From NCBI RefSeq assembly GCF_000378425.1, contig NZ_KB899820.1:53392-117391 (forward strand): DNA of 64,000 nt. The letters are read 5' to 3'. Below are positions 35,779-44,326 of the stretch, in pieces. The first letter of the stretch is position 1. Every line of letters starts with the position of its first letter. The notes beneath the pieces were generated by a model that saw only the letters and a program-made list of their open reading frames with translations, did no database searches and was not told the origin of the DNA. The DNA comes from Cohnella laeviribosi DSM 21336. Lineage in GTDB: Bacteria > Bacillota > Bacilli > Paenibacillales > Paenibacillaceae. The translations under genes and the position numbers were made by a program.

Positions 35779-35961
35779 GGAAGCCATTGCCCCGATCTTG
35801 GCACGGGCCGAGGCCGGAATTCCCGATTATGGGAATCCGGCCTTTTGCCGTTTGAATTCCGTCCGCGCCTGCCTGTCCCGGCCGTTCAGGCATAACCTCG
35901 ACGGCGCGGAGGCAACCTAGACGTTGACGTACAAAATTCACAGCCCGAGGGGGAACCGCCA

Positions 35962-36105
35962 ATGTCCGGCGAACAGCCGTCCGCAGCCCAAAAGGAAGCG
36001 AGCCGCGCCCAATCCGAAGCCGACCAAGGCAAAGGCGGCAAGGCCCGCGCCAGCCGCCTTCAATCGCAGGCCGACCGCGCGGCGGTGCCTAAGCACGGCC
36101 AGTAA
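35962..36105 (+). CDS. Small Ala/Gln-rich protein, unknown function
   Basis: 47 residues starting MSGEQPSAAQKEASRAQ and ending AAVPKHGQ, basic and low in hydrophobic residues. GGGGGA lies eight bases upstream. Length and composition recall small acid-soluble spore proteins, but no specific family is recognised. Confidence 0.5.
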   Translation: MSGEQPSAAQKEASRAQSEADQGKGGKARASRLQSQADRAAVPKHGQ

Positions 36106-36169
36106 AAAACGAATCGCCGCCTGCCTTGTAACGAAAGACCAAGATCGTGTTAACGAGGTGCATAAACCG

Positions 36170-36445
36170 ATGAGCGACGACAGCATGCCGCCGATGTCCG
36201 GCGAGCCGGTGGAAACCGACGGCGTCTACCGCAACGAGTGGGGACGCGAAGTGGAGCTGGACCGCGGCGATTTGTTTCCCGCGGATTCGCAGCTCGGAAC
36301 GACCGAGTGGGAGCTTACCGAATTCCGCTTCGACAACCATCACGAAGGGCGGACGGACCCCCGGCTCGTTCCGAAGAAAAACGATATCAACAAAATGGGC
36401 AAAATCGAAAATCCCCGCCGCCAAATCGACCGCGGCAAAAAATGA
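36170..36445 (+). CDS. Small hydrophilic protein (91 residues), unknown function
   Basis: Begins MSDDSMPPMSGEPVETDGVYRNEWG and continues with ELDRGDLFPADSQLGTTEWEL, a pattern of acidic and aromatic residues without membrane segment. The ATG at 36170 follows GAGGTG at suitable distance. A terminator follows at once. It may share a transcript with the 47-residue gene. I do not recognise a family. Confidence 0.6.
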   Translation: MSDDSMPPMSGEPVETDGVYRNEWGREVELDRGDLFPADSQLGTTEWELTEFRFDNHHEGRTDPRLVPKKNDINKMGKIENPRRQIDRGKK

Positions 36446-36448
36446 TCC

Positions 36449-36495
36449 AAAAAAACGGGTGCTTCGTCCTTGTCCGGGGAATGCACCCGTTTTTT
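36449..36495. terminator. Bidirectional terminator
   Basis: ACGGGTGC (36455-36462) pairs with GCACCCGT (36483-36490), flanked by an A run on the left and TTTTTT on the right. It serves the small plus-strand genes and the FUSC gene read from the right. Confidence 0.85.
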
Positions 36496-36534
36496 CATCC
36501 GGCGATCGTACGCGCAGCCGCGTTGCCGTCCGGC

Positions 36535-37614
36535 TTAACTGTCCTTGCCGTCCGCCTCGCGCTGGAACCAGTGGTCCATCAGCTTGTCCAGCCGCCGCAG
36601 ACGGTCTTCGTACGCGAACAGCGCCGACGTCACGACCAGCAGCCGGGCCCGCACCGTCACCTCGGTCTCGCCCTGCGCGGCGATGCGGGCGCGAAGCTTC
36701 TCGTCGAACTCTCCCTCCGCCGCAATCATCTCGGTCAGCCGAACGCCCGACTCCTCGGGCGGCGCCGCGAGAGCCGCACCGGGCTTCAGCTTTCCGTCCC
36801 ATTTCCAAAGCAGCTGCTCGTGATACCCGCACAGCATTTCGATATGATCGTCCACCATCCGGTTCCATGCGGGATCGCTCGGGACGGCGAAGTATTGCTC
36901 CTCTACCGCTTCGATCAGCTCGTACCCTTTTTCCAGCGTCGTCAGCATTTCCTTGTACATTACCAGCAGCCGGGCTTTGCGGGCGCGGGAACGTTTCTTC
37001 CACACCCGCTCCTCCGCGAACATGCGGTAGTAGTCGTCCAGCTTGTGCAGCAGCTTGCGCAGCTGGTCCTGCTCCTGGCGGAAGACGTTCTCCTTCATCT
37101 CATTGGACACCGACGTGCGCAGCAACCGGGAGAGCATAGCCTGCGCCTCCTGCACCTGGCGTACGAACCGGCTGCGATGCCGCGGCGGCGCGACGGCGAC
37201 ATTGACCGCAAACGCGCAGGCGATCCCGATCAGCAGCGAGATCACCCGGTCCAGCGCCGTCGGCCAGCCCTGGTTCTGGGCTTCCATAATAATCACGACG
37301 GTCACCAGAGTCAGACCGATCGTGTCTTCGATTTTCAGGCGAATGCACAGCAAAATGACCAGGATGCAGACAAGCCCGACCGAGATCGGCGTACTGCCGA
37401 CCAGCCAGTAGGCCGCAATGGCGATCGCGGCTCCAAGCACGTTGCTCTGCAGCTGATCGAGCACCTGCATCCAGCTTCGGTAAATCGAGGGCTGCACCGT
37501 AAAGATGGCCGCCACCGCCGCCAGCACCGGAGAATCCAGCCCGACCAGTTCTCCGAACCACAGTGCGACCGCGACGGCGAGCCCGGTTTTAAAGACGCGA
37601 GCTCCGATTGTCAT
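36535..37614 (-). CDS. FUSC/aromatic acid exporter family membrane protein
   Basis: 359 residues. Four to five closely spaced N-terminal membrane segments (VLAAVAAIFTVQPSIYRSWMQVLDQLQSN is the family start) and a long helical cytoplasmic C-terminus (about 150-359). This matches DUF939/ArAE-type small exporters. Its start overlaps the AlkD-like gene (ATGA), so the two are co-transcribed. Substrate unknown. Confidence 0.8.
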   Translation of the reverse strand: MTIGARVFKTGLAVAVALWFGELVGLDSPVLAAVAAIFTVQPSIYRSWMQVLDQLQSNVLGAAIAIAAYWLVGSTPISVGLVCILVILLCIRLKIEDTIGLTLVTVVIIMEAQNQGWPTALDRVISLLIGIACAFAVNVAVAPPRHRSRFVRQVQEAQAMLSRLLRTSVSNEMKENVFRQEQDQLRKLLHKLDDYYRMFAEERVWKKRSRARKARLLVMYKEMLTTLEKGYELIEAVEEQYFAVPSDPAWNRMVDDHIEMLCGYHEQLLWKWDGKLKPGAALAAPPEESGVRLTEMIAAEGEFDEKLRARIAAQGETEVTVRARLLVVTSALFAYEDRLRRLDKLMDHWFQREADGKDS

Positions 37615-38720
37615 GCTTCCGTTCCTTCCCTGCTCAAAATCACGTCAACGGCAGCCGCCTCCCGGCCGTTCACGAGCAGCGCAAGCTTGTGAACGCCGGG
37701 CAAGTGGCGCCGGGTTGAAAGATCGGCGAACGCATGCCGCCTCTCTCCCGCAAGCCTGCCTCCGCCTTCCACCGTCCGTTCGGCCAGCTTGAACAGCTTG
37801 CGGAACGAGCGTCCGCCGGCTCTCGGGTAATCGACGGCCAGCTCCAACCGAAGCTTCGCCGCCGCTTCCCCGCGATGCCGCACCGCGTAGCGCACGGCGA
37901 CCGATCCCCCGATCGCGAGCTCCCGCGGCCGGGCGTCCCACGTTTCGACTTCGACCGACAGCCCCGCGTCGGGACTTAACCCGAACAGCGCGAGCGCTTC
38001 GGGGTGCGCCGCTCTGCGGATCAGGCTCCGCAAGCCGTGGCGGAGCACGCTGTCGGTCCGCTCGTTGCGGCCGTACCACATCTTGGCGAGCTCCAGCACC
38101 CGCTGCGGGTGATCTTTGGAAATGTCGTTCAGGTTATTGGCGACGCTCTTGCGAACATACGCCGACGGGTCGGCCTTAAGCCGGTCCAGAATCGGGATGA
38201 TCGGCTCCGGATCACGCCTGAATTCCGGCAGCGCTTCGGCCCAGGGCAGCCTCGGGCGGCAGCCCTCGCTCGCCAGCCTGCGCACGTGCTCGTTCGGATG
38301 GCCGGCCCACTTCCGCATCTGCGCCATCATCCGCTCCGGATCGCGCCTGATGAACGGCCGAACGGCAAACTCGGCGCTGGACAGCGCCGTAAAGCGCTCA
38401 AGCGCCCGAATCGACCGGTCCCAATCCTCCAGGCCGTAACAGGACACAAACTCGGGAAAAAACAAATACGGGAACCCGCGGCATTCGTCCGCAATTCCCT
38501 CCAATATCGCCAAAGCGGCGGGATATTCGGCCGGGAGAGCCGCCCCGAGGCTGAGCGCGATGCGCCGGATGCGCCCCTTCAGCTCCAGGCTTTCCCAACC
38601 GTCCCCCAGCACCGATTCGCAGAACCGGTCCGCATCGAAAGCGGCCCATTGCCGCCGCACCCGTTCCGCGAACGCCGTCAGAAATGCCTCGTTATATATC
38701 GCTTTTAACGGCTCTGCCAC
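37611..38720 (-). CDS. DNA alkylation repair protein (AlkD-like HEAT-repeat)
   Basis: 369 residues from GTG 38720, with TAGGAGGA upstream. HEAT-like helical repeats fill residues 1-270; DPSAYVRKSVANNLNDISKDHP is the typical AlkD stretch. A C-terminal extension of about 100 residues is predicted beta-rich and Ig-like (VRYAVRHRGEAAAKLRLELAV), unlike classical 230-residue AlkD. Family members excise bulky or cationic alkylated bases. Coupling to FUSC is unexplained. Confidence 0.78.
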   Translation of the reverse strand: MAEPLKAIYNEAFLTAFAERVRRQWAAFDADRFCESVLGDGWESLELKGRIRRIALSLGAALPAEYPAALAILEGIADECRGFPYLFFPEFVSCYGLEDWDRSIRALERFTALSSAEFAVRPFIRRDPERMMAQMRKWAGHPNEHVRRLASEGCRPRLPWAEALPEFRRDPEPIIPILDRLKADPSAYVRKSVANNLNDISKDHPQRVLELAKMWYGRNERTDSVLRHGLRSLIRRAAHPEALALFGLSPDAGLSVEVETWDARPRELAIGGSVAVRYAVRHRGEAAAKLRLELAVDYPRAGGRSFRKLFKLAERTVEGGGRLAGERRHAFADLSTRRHLPGVHKLALLVNGREAAAVDVILSREGTEA

Positions 38721-38950
38721 AGCGGTTCCTCCTACGGTGTTGCCACGCCATTCGCTTCGCAAGCAATCCCCATTATAGCATGTCCGCCGGCCAATTTCCC
38801 GGCATCGGCACGGACTGCGCGGGGCGCAGGAGGAGAAAGCGGATACGGGCGGCCGGCTTGCCGGCGTCCGTCCTGCCCGAGCCCGGCGCAATCGCGGTCA
38901 AGCGCTGCCGGTTCGCCGGGCACTGTGGAACGCCGGGCCGCGCCGCCCGG

Positions 38951-40708
38951 TCAGCCGCTTCTGGCGGCCACGGGGACTTCGGGATAACGGAACGGCAGCC
39001 GGATCTCGAAGGTCGTGCCCTGTCCGACCTTGCTGTTGACGAAGATCTGGCCCTCGTGGTTGTCGACGATTTTGTAGCTGACCATAAGCCCGAGTCCGGT
39101 TCCTTTCTCCTTGGTCGTATAGAAAGGCTGCCCCATTTTGGCCAGCTGGTCTTCCCCGATTCCCGGCCCTTCGTCGGAAATCCGGACCACCACCAAATCC
39201 TCTTCGCGGAACATCGCCACGCGGATCGTTCCTCCGTCCACCATCGCCTCGATCGCGTTTTTGATAACGTTGATGAACACCTGCTTGATTTGATTTTCCA
39301 CGCCGTATACCCACAGCACGTCGCGGCTGAAGTCCGATTCGATGACGATATTGTGCAAAATCGCCTGCGCCTCAAGCAGCGTGATCGTATCCCTCATCAT
39401 GTTGCGCGCGTCGTAGTACGAAAAATCATGCACCTGCGGCTTGGCCAGCATGAGCAGTTCGCTGACGATTCCCTCGATCCGGTCCAGCTCCGAATTCATG
39501 ATCTCGTAATAGATGCTATCCCGCCTGCCCGTGGCGATCAGCTGCAAAAAGCCTTTCAGGGAGGTGAGCGGGTTGCGGATCTCGTGCGCGATGCCCGCGG
39601 CCAGCTGTCCGGCCACATACAGCTTCTCGGAATTGATCAGCAGCTCCTCGTTCTTCTTGCGCTCCGAAATATCCCGGATGATGACCTGCACGGCCGGTTC
39701 GTTGTCCAGCGTCGTCATTGTCTCCACGATTTCCGTATGCAGCACGTTACCCTTCAGCGTATACCACTGCTGTTCCAGCGGGCCGTTGCTGCCCGTAATA
39801 ATCAAATTGTGCAGCCTCTCCCGCACCGCATCGTGATCGCTCGGACGGAGAAAGGCGTAAATCGGCCTGTTCAGCAGTTCCTCCGGTTGATTGGCTTCGA
39901 ACATGCGCAGTCCGACCGCGTTGACAAACGCCCATTTGTCCTGCTTGAAAATCGCGATCGTGTCGATCGAATTCTCGACCAGCAGGCGGTAGCGCTCGTC
40001 CATCTGGTTCATGCGCTTGTCGATGTACCAGGTTACCCAGGTGGAGGTGAGGATCAAAAGGGCTCCGATGCCCAGAATAAGCACCAAATAGCGGACGTCC
40101 TGGATGAGCTTGTCCAGGTTGTAGTAGACGGAGTATTCGACGGACAGCGCCTGCATGCCGATCCACTGCACCAGCAAGACCGACGAACCCAGCGTAAGGC
40201 TGGCCAGCCACTTGTACCGTTCCCCGTCCAGCTCGGCCATTTTGATCGCGGCGTACGTCCCCGTAAAAAGCAGCAGCAACGAAAGCGCGACTTTTCCTTT
40301 ATCGACGGCAATTTGTTCGATGGGCTGTCCCAGCAGGGAGAAGTAATTCATGAAGCCGACGCCGAAGGCAAGAATCAGGCTGCCGATGAATTGCCGGAAC
40401 CGGAAGGCTTCCTGAAGCGTCAGCATGACGAAGGCCATCAAGGCAAAAAAAATGTTGAACAACAGCGATATGGGCAAACTCCACGTAAAAAACAACGGGT
40501 CGCCGCTGGCGAGAATCGCTACGAAATGCTTCGTCCACATGCCTACGCCGAATACGAACGCCCCGCCCGTAAGCCAAAACAGCCGGAACGTATTGTTCGT
40601 CCTTTTCAAATTGCCCAGGAAGATAAACATCGTGTAAGATACGAGTATGCTGATGGCCAGAGCCAACAGCGGAAAAAGGACGAGCCAATAGGCTCCGTAT
40701 TTATGCAT
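38951..40708 (-). CDS. Sensor histidine kinase with MHYT-like membrane domain and PAS
   Basis: 585 residues. Seven N-terminal membrane segments hold degenerate MHYT motifs: MWTKHFVAIL, FGVGFMNYFSLLG and VLLVQWIGMQAL. A PAS domain follows (about 245-350), then HisKA with His375 in AAGIAHEIRNPLTSLKG and an HATPase (ISDEGPGIGEDQ, KGTGLGLM). MHYT domains are thought to sense O2, CO or NO through metal. No response regulator is adjacent, so it may feed a phosphorelay. GAGGGA precedes the ATG. Confidence 0.85.
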   Translation of the reverse strand: MHKYGAYWLVLFPLLALAISILVSYTMFIFLGNLKRTNNTFRLFWLTGGAFVFGVGMWTKHFVAILASGDPLFFTWSLPISLLFNIFFALMAFVMLTLQEAFRFRQFIGSLILAFGVGFMNYFSLLGQPIEQIAVDKGKVALSLLLLFTGTYAAIKMAELDGERYKWLASLTLGSSVLLVQWIGMQALSVEYSVYYNLDKLIQDVRYLVLILGIGALLILTSTWVTWYIDKRMNQMDERYRLLVENSIDTIAIFKQDKWAFVNAVGLRMFEANQPEELLNRPIYAFLRPSDHDAVRERLHNLIITGSNGPLEQQWYTLKGNVLHTEIVETMTTLDNEPAVQVIIRDISERKKNEELLINSEKLYVAGQLAAGIAHEIRNPLTSLKGFLQLIATGRRDSIYYEIMNSELDRIEGIVSELLMLAKPQVHDFSYYDARNMMRDTITLLEAQAILHNIVIESDFSRDVLWVYGVENQIKQVFINVIKNAIEAMVDGGTIRVAMFREEDLVVVRISDEGPGIGEDQLAKMGQPFYTTKEKGTGLGLMVSYKIVDNHEGQIFVNSKVGQGTTFEIRLPFRYPEVPVAARSG

Positions 40709-40803
40709 GTGCGTTCCCTCGCGTCTCCGTGTTTGTTTTTAACAATTCGACGATTTTTTGCAAATTCCTTTCAAACTACTTCCAATATTGGAGGGGATTC
40801 GAG

Positions 40804-41304
40804 ATGTTTCGCGACATGCTGAAGGAATTTAAAGCCTTTGCCGTCCGCAGAAATGTCATGGATTTGGCTGTTGGCGTCATCATCGGAGGAGCGTTTGGCC
40901 AGATCGTCAACTCGCTCGTCAACGACATCGTCATGCCGCCGATCGGTCGGCTGCTGGGCGGGGTCGATTTCAAGGATTTGTTCTGGCGGATCGGGGAACT
41001 GCCGGATGGGTTCAAGGGCAACCCCCAGACGCTAGCCGACGTGCAAGCCGCCGGAGTGCCCGTTATCGCGTACGGCCAGTTCGCCAATGTGGTGATCAAC
41101 TTCCTGATGATCGCGTTTTCGGTGTTTTTGATGGTTAAGGCCATGAATACTTTATCCCGTAAAAAAGAAGCCGAGCAAGCCCAAGCCGAACCTGCCGCGA
41201 AAGAATGCCCGTACTGCCTGTCCGTCATCCCGCTCGCCGCGACGCGCTGCGGACATTGCACCTCGGAGCTGCCGGAAGGCCGCTCCGTTGCGGGACATAG
41301 CTGA
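40804..41304 (+). CDS. mscL: Large-conductance mechanosensitive channel MscL with C-terminal zinc ribbon
   Basis: 166 residues. The channel part is standard: FKAFAVRRNVMDLAVGVIIGGAFG (TM1) and FANVVINFLMIAFSVFLMV (TM2). The C-terminus adds CPYC-N11-CGHC, a zinc-ribbon pair at about residues 137-155. GGAGGGG lies eight bases before the ATG. It releases solutes on hypo-osmotic shock. Confidence 0.92.
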   Translation: MFRDMLKEFKAFAVRRNVMDLAVGVIIGGAFGQIVNSLVNDIVMPPIGRLLGGVDFKDLFWRIGELPDGFKGNPQTLADVQAAGVPVIAYGQFANVVINFLMIAFSVFLMVKAMNTLSRKKEAEQAQAEPAAKECPYCLSVIPLAATRCGHCTSELPEGRSVAGHS

Positions 41305-41325
41305 CCCGGCCCGGTGGTGACGCGT

Positions 41326-41994
41326 ATGACCGAGTATTTGGACGTATACGACGAACGCGGCAACCGCACGGGCACGGCGCTCCGCAGCGAAGCGCATGCG
41401 CTCGGCTTGTGGCATCAGACGTTTCACTGCTGGCTTGTCCGTCGCGGCGAGGACGGCAAAGCCTATGTATTGTTCCAGCGGCGCAGCGAGCGCAAGGACA
41501 CGAATCCGGGACGCTGCGACATCACCGTCGCGGGTCACCTGGCGGCAGGGGAAACGGTCCGGGACGCCGTGCGGGAGATGGAGGAGGAAATCGGCTGGTC
41601 CGTGCCGTTCGAAGCGCTCGTGCCGTTCGGCACCGTTAAGGAAGAGAACGCAGGGATGGCGGGCGGCGTCCGGTTCATCGACCGGGAGATCAGCCATGTG
41701 TTCGGCTGCCTCGTTTCGCGGCCGCTAGAAGAGTTCCGCCTTCAGCGGGAAGAAGTCGCCGGCTTGTACGAGGCGGAAGCGGAACGGCTGATCGCCTTGA
41801 TGGAAGGCAAGCGCGCCAGCATGGAAGTACGCGGCGCAGAAACCGCGGAGGGCGAAGAAGGGCTGCGTCCCGCAACGCTGACGCTGACGGCGGACCGCTT
41901 CGTCCCCCGCGACCGCGGTTATTACATTCGCGTATTCCGGTTTCTCCGCGAGCTGGCGTTGTCGGACAGCGGCGGATTCGGCAGCGGGGGCTGA
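41326..41994 (+). CDS. Nudix hydrolase, IPP-isomerase-like/YfcD type
   Basis: 222 residues. LDVYDERGNRTG and ALGLWHQTFHCWLV start the domain; the Nudix box reads GHLAAGE-N6-REMEEEIG, one residue shorter than the usual GX5EX7REUXEEXGU. A C-terminal extension of about 60 residues follows. It would hydrolyse a nucleoside-diphosphate-linked or related substrate. The last 73 bases overlap the end of the convergent gene. Confidence 0.8.
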   Translation: MTEYLDVYDERGNRTGTALRSEAHALGLWHQTFHCWLVRRGEDGKAYVLFQRRSERKDTNPGRCDITVAGHLAAGETVRDAVREMEEEIGWSVPFEALVPFGTVKEENAGMAGGVRFIDREISHVFGCLVSRPLEEFRLQREEVAGLYEAEAERLIALMEGKRASMEVRGAETAEGEEGLRPATLTLTADRFVPRDRGYYIRVFRFLRELALSDSGGFGSGG

Positions 41995-42953
41995 CCCGTC
42001 CGCGCCAGGCGGACCGGCGTCCATTCGAGCTTGCCGTCCCGCAGCTTGCCTTCCCGCCAAATCCGCTCCGCCGGATGATAAAACAGCACTTCCAGACGGC
42101 CGTCTCCGTCCGTATCCCAGATGCGGAAGGGGCGGCCGTCGTCCATCGGGCCGTAGCGGCGGCTGTCGCCGACGACGCTCCATTCGAGCGACACGCCCCC
42201 GGCGTTTCCCCATTCAGGCGGGGTGCCCCCGTTTTGGGCCGTTTCGGGCGAGACGATCTCGGTAGGTGGGCGTTCAGGCGTTGGGGAGTGCTCGTCAGGT
42301 GACCGTTCTGGCGGGACGCTCCCGGTATGTGCCCGTTTAGGCGAAACGGCCTCGGCGTCGCGCAGTCCGGTTTTCGATTCCGGCCGTCCCAGCCACCAGC
42401 TCCCGTCCCAAACATGGTACCGGAGCACTTCCCGGTCGTCCTCCCAGAACTTCCCGCACCAGTGCCCCGTCCCCTGCCGGAACTGCCCCAGGCCTTCCCA
42501 ATTTTGCCACCAGCGGTCGATCATGCCGTGAATGTTGTAGAACACGGTGGAGCGCGGCGCAATGTCGAGATCGTTCAAATCCGGCTCGCCGTAAAGCAGC
42601 GCCGCTTCCTGATGGATGCAGCCGTGCAGGCTGGACGATTCGATAAAACGCCCGAGTTCGTCCGCCGAGCGAAACGTATCGGGACGCAGCAAGATTCGCG
42701 CCTCGGCCTCGCGATTGTAGCAGGGCGCCTGCCGGATCGGCTCCGGCACGCTCACCCACGGCTCGACGAGCCTGGGGTCGTAGCCTCTGCTGCGGTACCA
42801 GGCAAGCGCTCGCGCAATGAAGCTGCGGTGAAACCGAAGAAACTCCAGGCCGTAGCCTAGCGGAACCAACTGCGGGTCCGCCACGTGATGCTGATGGTGC
42901 CAATGCATGTGCTCCTGCAACAGGTCTGCGGGGAAATCCGGTATTGTCGGCAT
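41922..42953 (-). CDS. Tyrosinase-like (type-3 copper) protein
   Basis: 343 residues. HMHWHHQHH, then FLRFHRSFIARALAWYR resemble the CuA site; LHGCIH and FYNIHGMIDRWWQNW resemble the CuB site of tyrosinase/haemocyanin proteins. After about residue 215 a low-complexity Pro/Glu/Ser linker leads to a short C-terminal segment with DTDGDGRLEVLFY, an FG-GAP-like word. ATG 42953 follows AAAGGGGAG at 12 bases. Activity is inferred; the family match is distant. The 3' end overlaps the Nudix gene. Confidence 0.6.
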   Translation of the reverse strand: MPTIPDFPADLLQEHMHWHHQHHVADPQLVPLGYGLEFLRFHRSFIARALAWYRSRGYDPRLVEPWVSVPEPIRQAPCYNREAEARILLRPDTFRSADELGRFIESSSLHGCIHQEAALLYGEPDLNDLDIAPRSTVFYNIHGMIDRWWQNWEGLGQFRQGTGHWCGKFWEDDREVLRYHVWDGSWWLGRPESKTGLRDAEAVSPKRAHTGSVPPERSPDEHSPTPERPPTEIVSPETAQNGGTPPEWGNAGGVSLEWSVVGDSRRYGPMDDGRPFRIWDTDGDGRLEVLFYHPAERIWREGKLRDGKLEWTPVRLARTGQPPLPNPPLSDNASSRRNRNTRM

Positions 42954-43402
42954 CTTCTGCAGGCACTCCCCTTTCCGACCGGCGTACGTTCTTGCCATCA
43001 ATATATGCCCGGATTGGGCGGGAGGGTGCATGCCTATTCTCGTTCCCCGCGGCAACAGGCGGGTCGGTTCTGCCGCTTTAAACGCTCAATCCAGAATAAA
43101 CCGCATCATTCGAATCATGGGCATCATTCGCTTCATTCGCTCGGTCCCGCTTCAAGCGGACCGTTTTTTAATGCTTAAGCAGCAACTATTTTTCCCTGTC
43201 GCCGCTTTTTCGCAAACGCAGTTGCTCTTATGGCAATTCAAAGCCCGGCCGCACCCATTTTCGGCGTAAAACCGGGCTCCAGTTGCTAGAATCGCACTTC
43301 CATCGCCGACTCCCGCAGAAGATGCTGACGCAGTTGCTAGAAAGACACTTACGACCGCTTACAGCGGCCTGTCATGATTCGGGATCCTTTTTCGCCAAAA
43401 AT
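42954..43402. other. Noncoding region with a terminator and dispersed 20-bp repeats
   Basis: No convincing gene in about 450 bases. A plus-strand terminator (43142-43169: CGGT-CCGCTT/AAGCGG-ACCG then TTTTTT) has no gene directly before it. Three copies of CAGTTGCT-containing words follow. Confidence 0.5.
43219..43350. repeat. CAGTTGCTAG repeats
   Basis: CAGTTGCTAGAA-N4-CACTT occurs at 43280-43299 and 43331-43350, 51 bases apart; a shorter copy CAGTTGCT is at 43219-43226 and an inverted AGCAACT at 43181-43187. They are not coding. They may be members of a genome-wide intergenic family. Confidence 0.5.
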
Positions 43403-43428
43403 AAAAACGGCGGGGCTTGCAGCCGCCG
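43403..43428 (-). terminator. Terminator of the tail/lysis operon
   Basis: CGGCGG and CCGCCG arms (43408-43428) followed on the minus strand by TTTTT (43403-43407), 39 bases after the endolysin stop codon. Confidence 0.8.
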
Positions 43429-43466
43429 GTCCGTTATGTTCGCCAATGGGGCGATCGATCATCTGC

Positions 43467-44225
43467 TTAGGGTTCAAGCGGAAGGCCGGCCGCTTTGCGC
43501 ACTTCGTTGGCCAGCCGGTGGAACTCGGCCTTCGATTCCTTGGAGGGCGCCGCAAACCAGGCTGCCGACAGGAAACGGATGATTTTTTCCGCGTCTTCTT
43601 TGCTCATCGAAACCTCCTCCTTTCCGCCGCCGGTCTTTCCTTCGGTATTCCACCAGCCTTCGCCGCCGTACGATTCGTTTAAATCAACGGTCGCTCCGGC
43701 CAACCTGACGTTGTTGGAATATTGGTAGATGTTCGCGTTTGCGCTTTTCTTGCCCCGGCTCCAAGCGTAAGTCTGCCAGAAGTGCCGGCAAGCGCCGCGA
43801 CGAGCCATCTCCTCAATGACGGCATACGAGCCGTAAACGCCAATCTGGTAATCCGGAATCTGCGAAGCCGCAGCCTTCAAATAAGCTTCGATCGCGTTGT
43901 AGTCCCGCGGCTGCGCGTCGTAATCGACCGCGAAATAGATGGCGCTGCCCGCGGGCTGGCCGATGAGCTTCGCCTCCGCATTGGCGGCCGCGCCGTCGGC
44001 TCTGCCGTTCGCCGCTCCTCCCGCCGGGCGATTGGCGGTCGTCTCGAAAACGGACACCACCATCATGCCGGCGTTCGTGATCGCTTCCGCCTCGCTCCTT
44101 GTCAGCCGCTTCCAGGCGTAACCTGGCGGCACCAGATACCGCGCCGCGAAGGCGTAGCCGGCTGCGGCAATCGCTTTGGCCGTACCGGCGGTCAGCGGGA
44201 TCGCGCAATCGATTCCTTTAGCCAT
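43467..44225 (-). CDS. Endolysin with DUF1906 (Rv2525c-like glycoside hydrolase) domain
   Basis: 252 residues. MAKGIDCAIPLTAGTAKAIAAAGYAFAARYLVP starts a TIM-barrel-like DUF1906 domain (to about 195) with SAIYFAVDYDAQPRDYNAIEAYL and GVYGSYAVIEEM; the C-terminal 50 residues form a helical tail. No signal peptide, so release needs the holin. GGGAGG precedes ATG 44225. Last gene of the tailocin operon. Peptidoglycan hydrolysis is expected but the bond is not known. Confidence 0.78.
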   Translation of the reverse strand: MAKGIDCAIPLTAGTAKAIAAAGYAFAARYLVPPGYAWKRLTRSEAEAITNAGMMVVSVFETTANRPAGGAANGRADGAAANAEAKLIGQPAGSAIYFAVDYDAQPRDYNAIEAYLKAAASQIPDYQIGVYGSYAVIEEMARRGACRHFWQTYAWSRGKKSANANIYQYSNNVRLAGATVDLNESYGGEGWWNTEGKTGGGKEEVSMSKEDAEKIIRFLSAAWFAAPSKESKAEFHRLANEVRKAAGLPLEP

Positions 44226-44326
44226 CGGCTGTTGCCTCCCTTCGGGTTGCCGGTCTGAGCGATCCCGGCCGCCGACCGCATCTCGTTTGCCATAAACGCC
44301 CATTGCGCGCTGGGATTGTCGGCCAC
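44192..44326 (-). CDS. Possible 44-residue protein before the endolysin
   Basis: A GTG start at 44326 has an excellent AAAGGAGGG nine bases upstream. The peptide begins VADNPSAQWAFMANEMRSAAG and ends inside the endolysin gene, overlapping its start. It could be a translational coupler or a real small lysis protein. No family is recognised. Confidence 0.35.
   Translation of the reverse strand: MADNPSAQWAFMANEMRSAAGIAQTGNPKGGNSRWLKESIARSR

Noticed and set aside
38684..40822. 712-codon open frame on the plus strand
   Set aside because: Antisense to the histidine kinase, whose motifs are unmistakable; the product is a low-information Arg/Gln/His-rich sequence.
43142..43169. Small RNA gene ending at the plus-strand terminator
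   Set aside because: The terminator is convincing, but no promoter could be placed upstream within a reasonable distance, so I list only the region.
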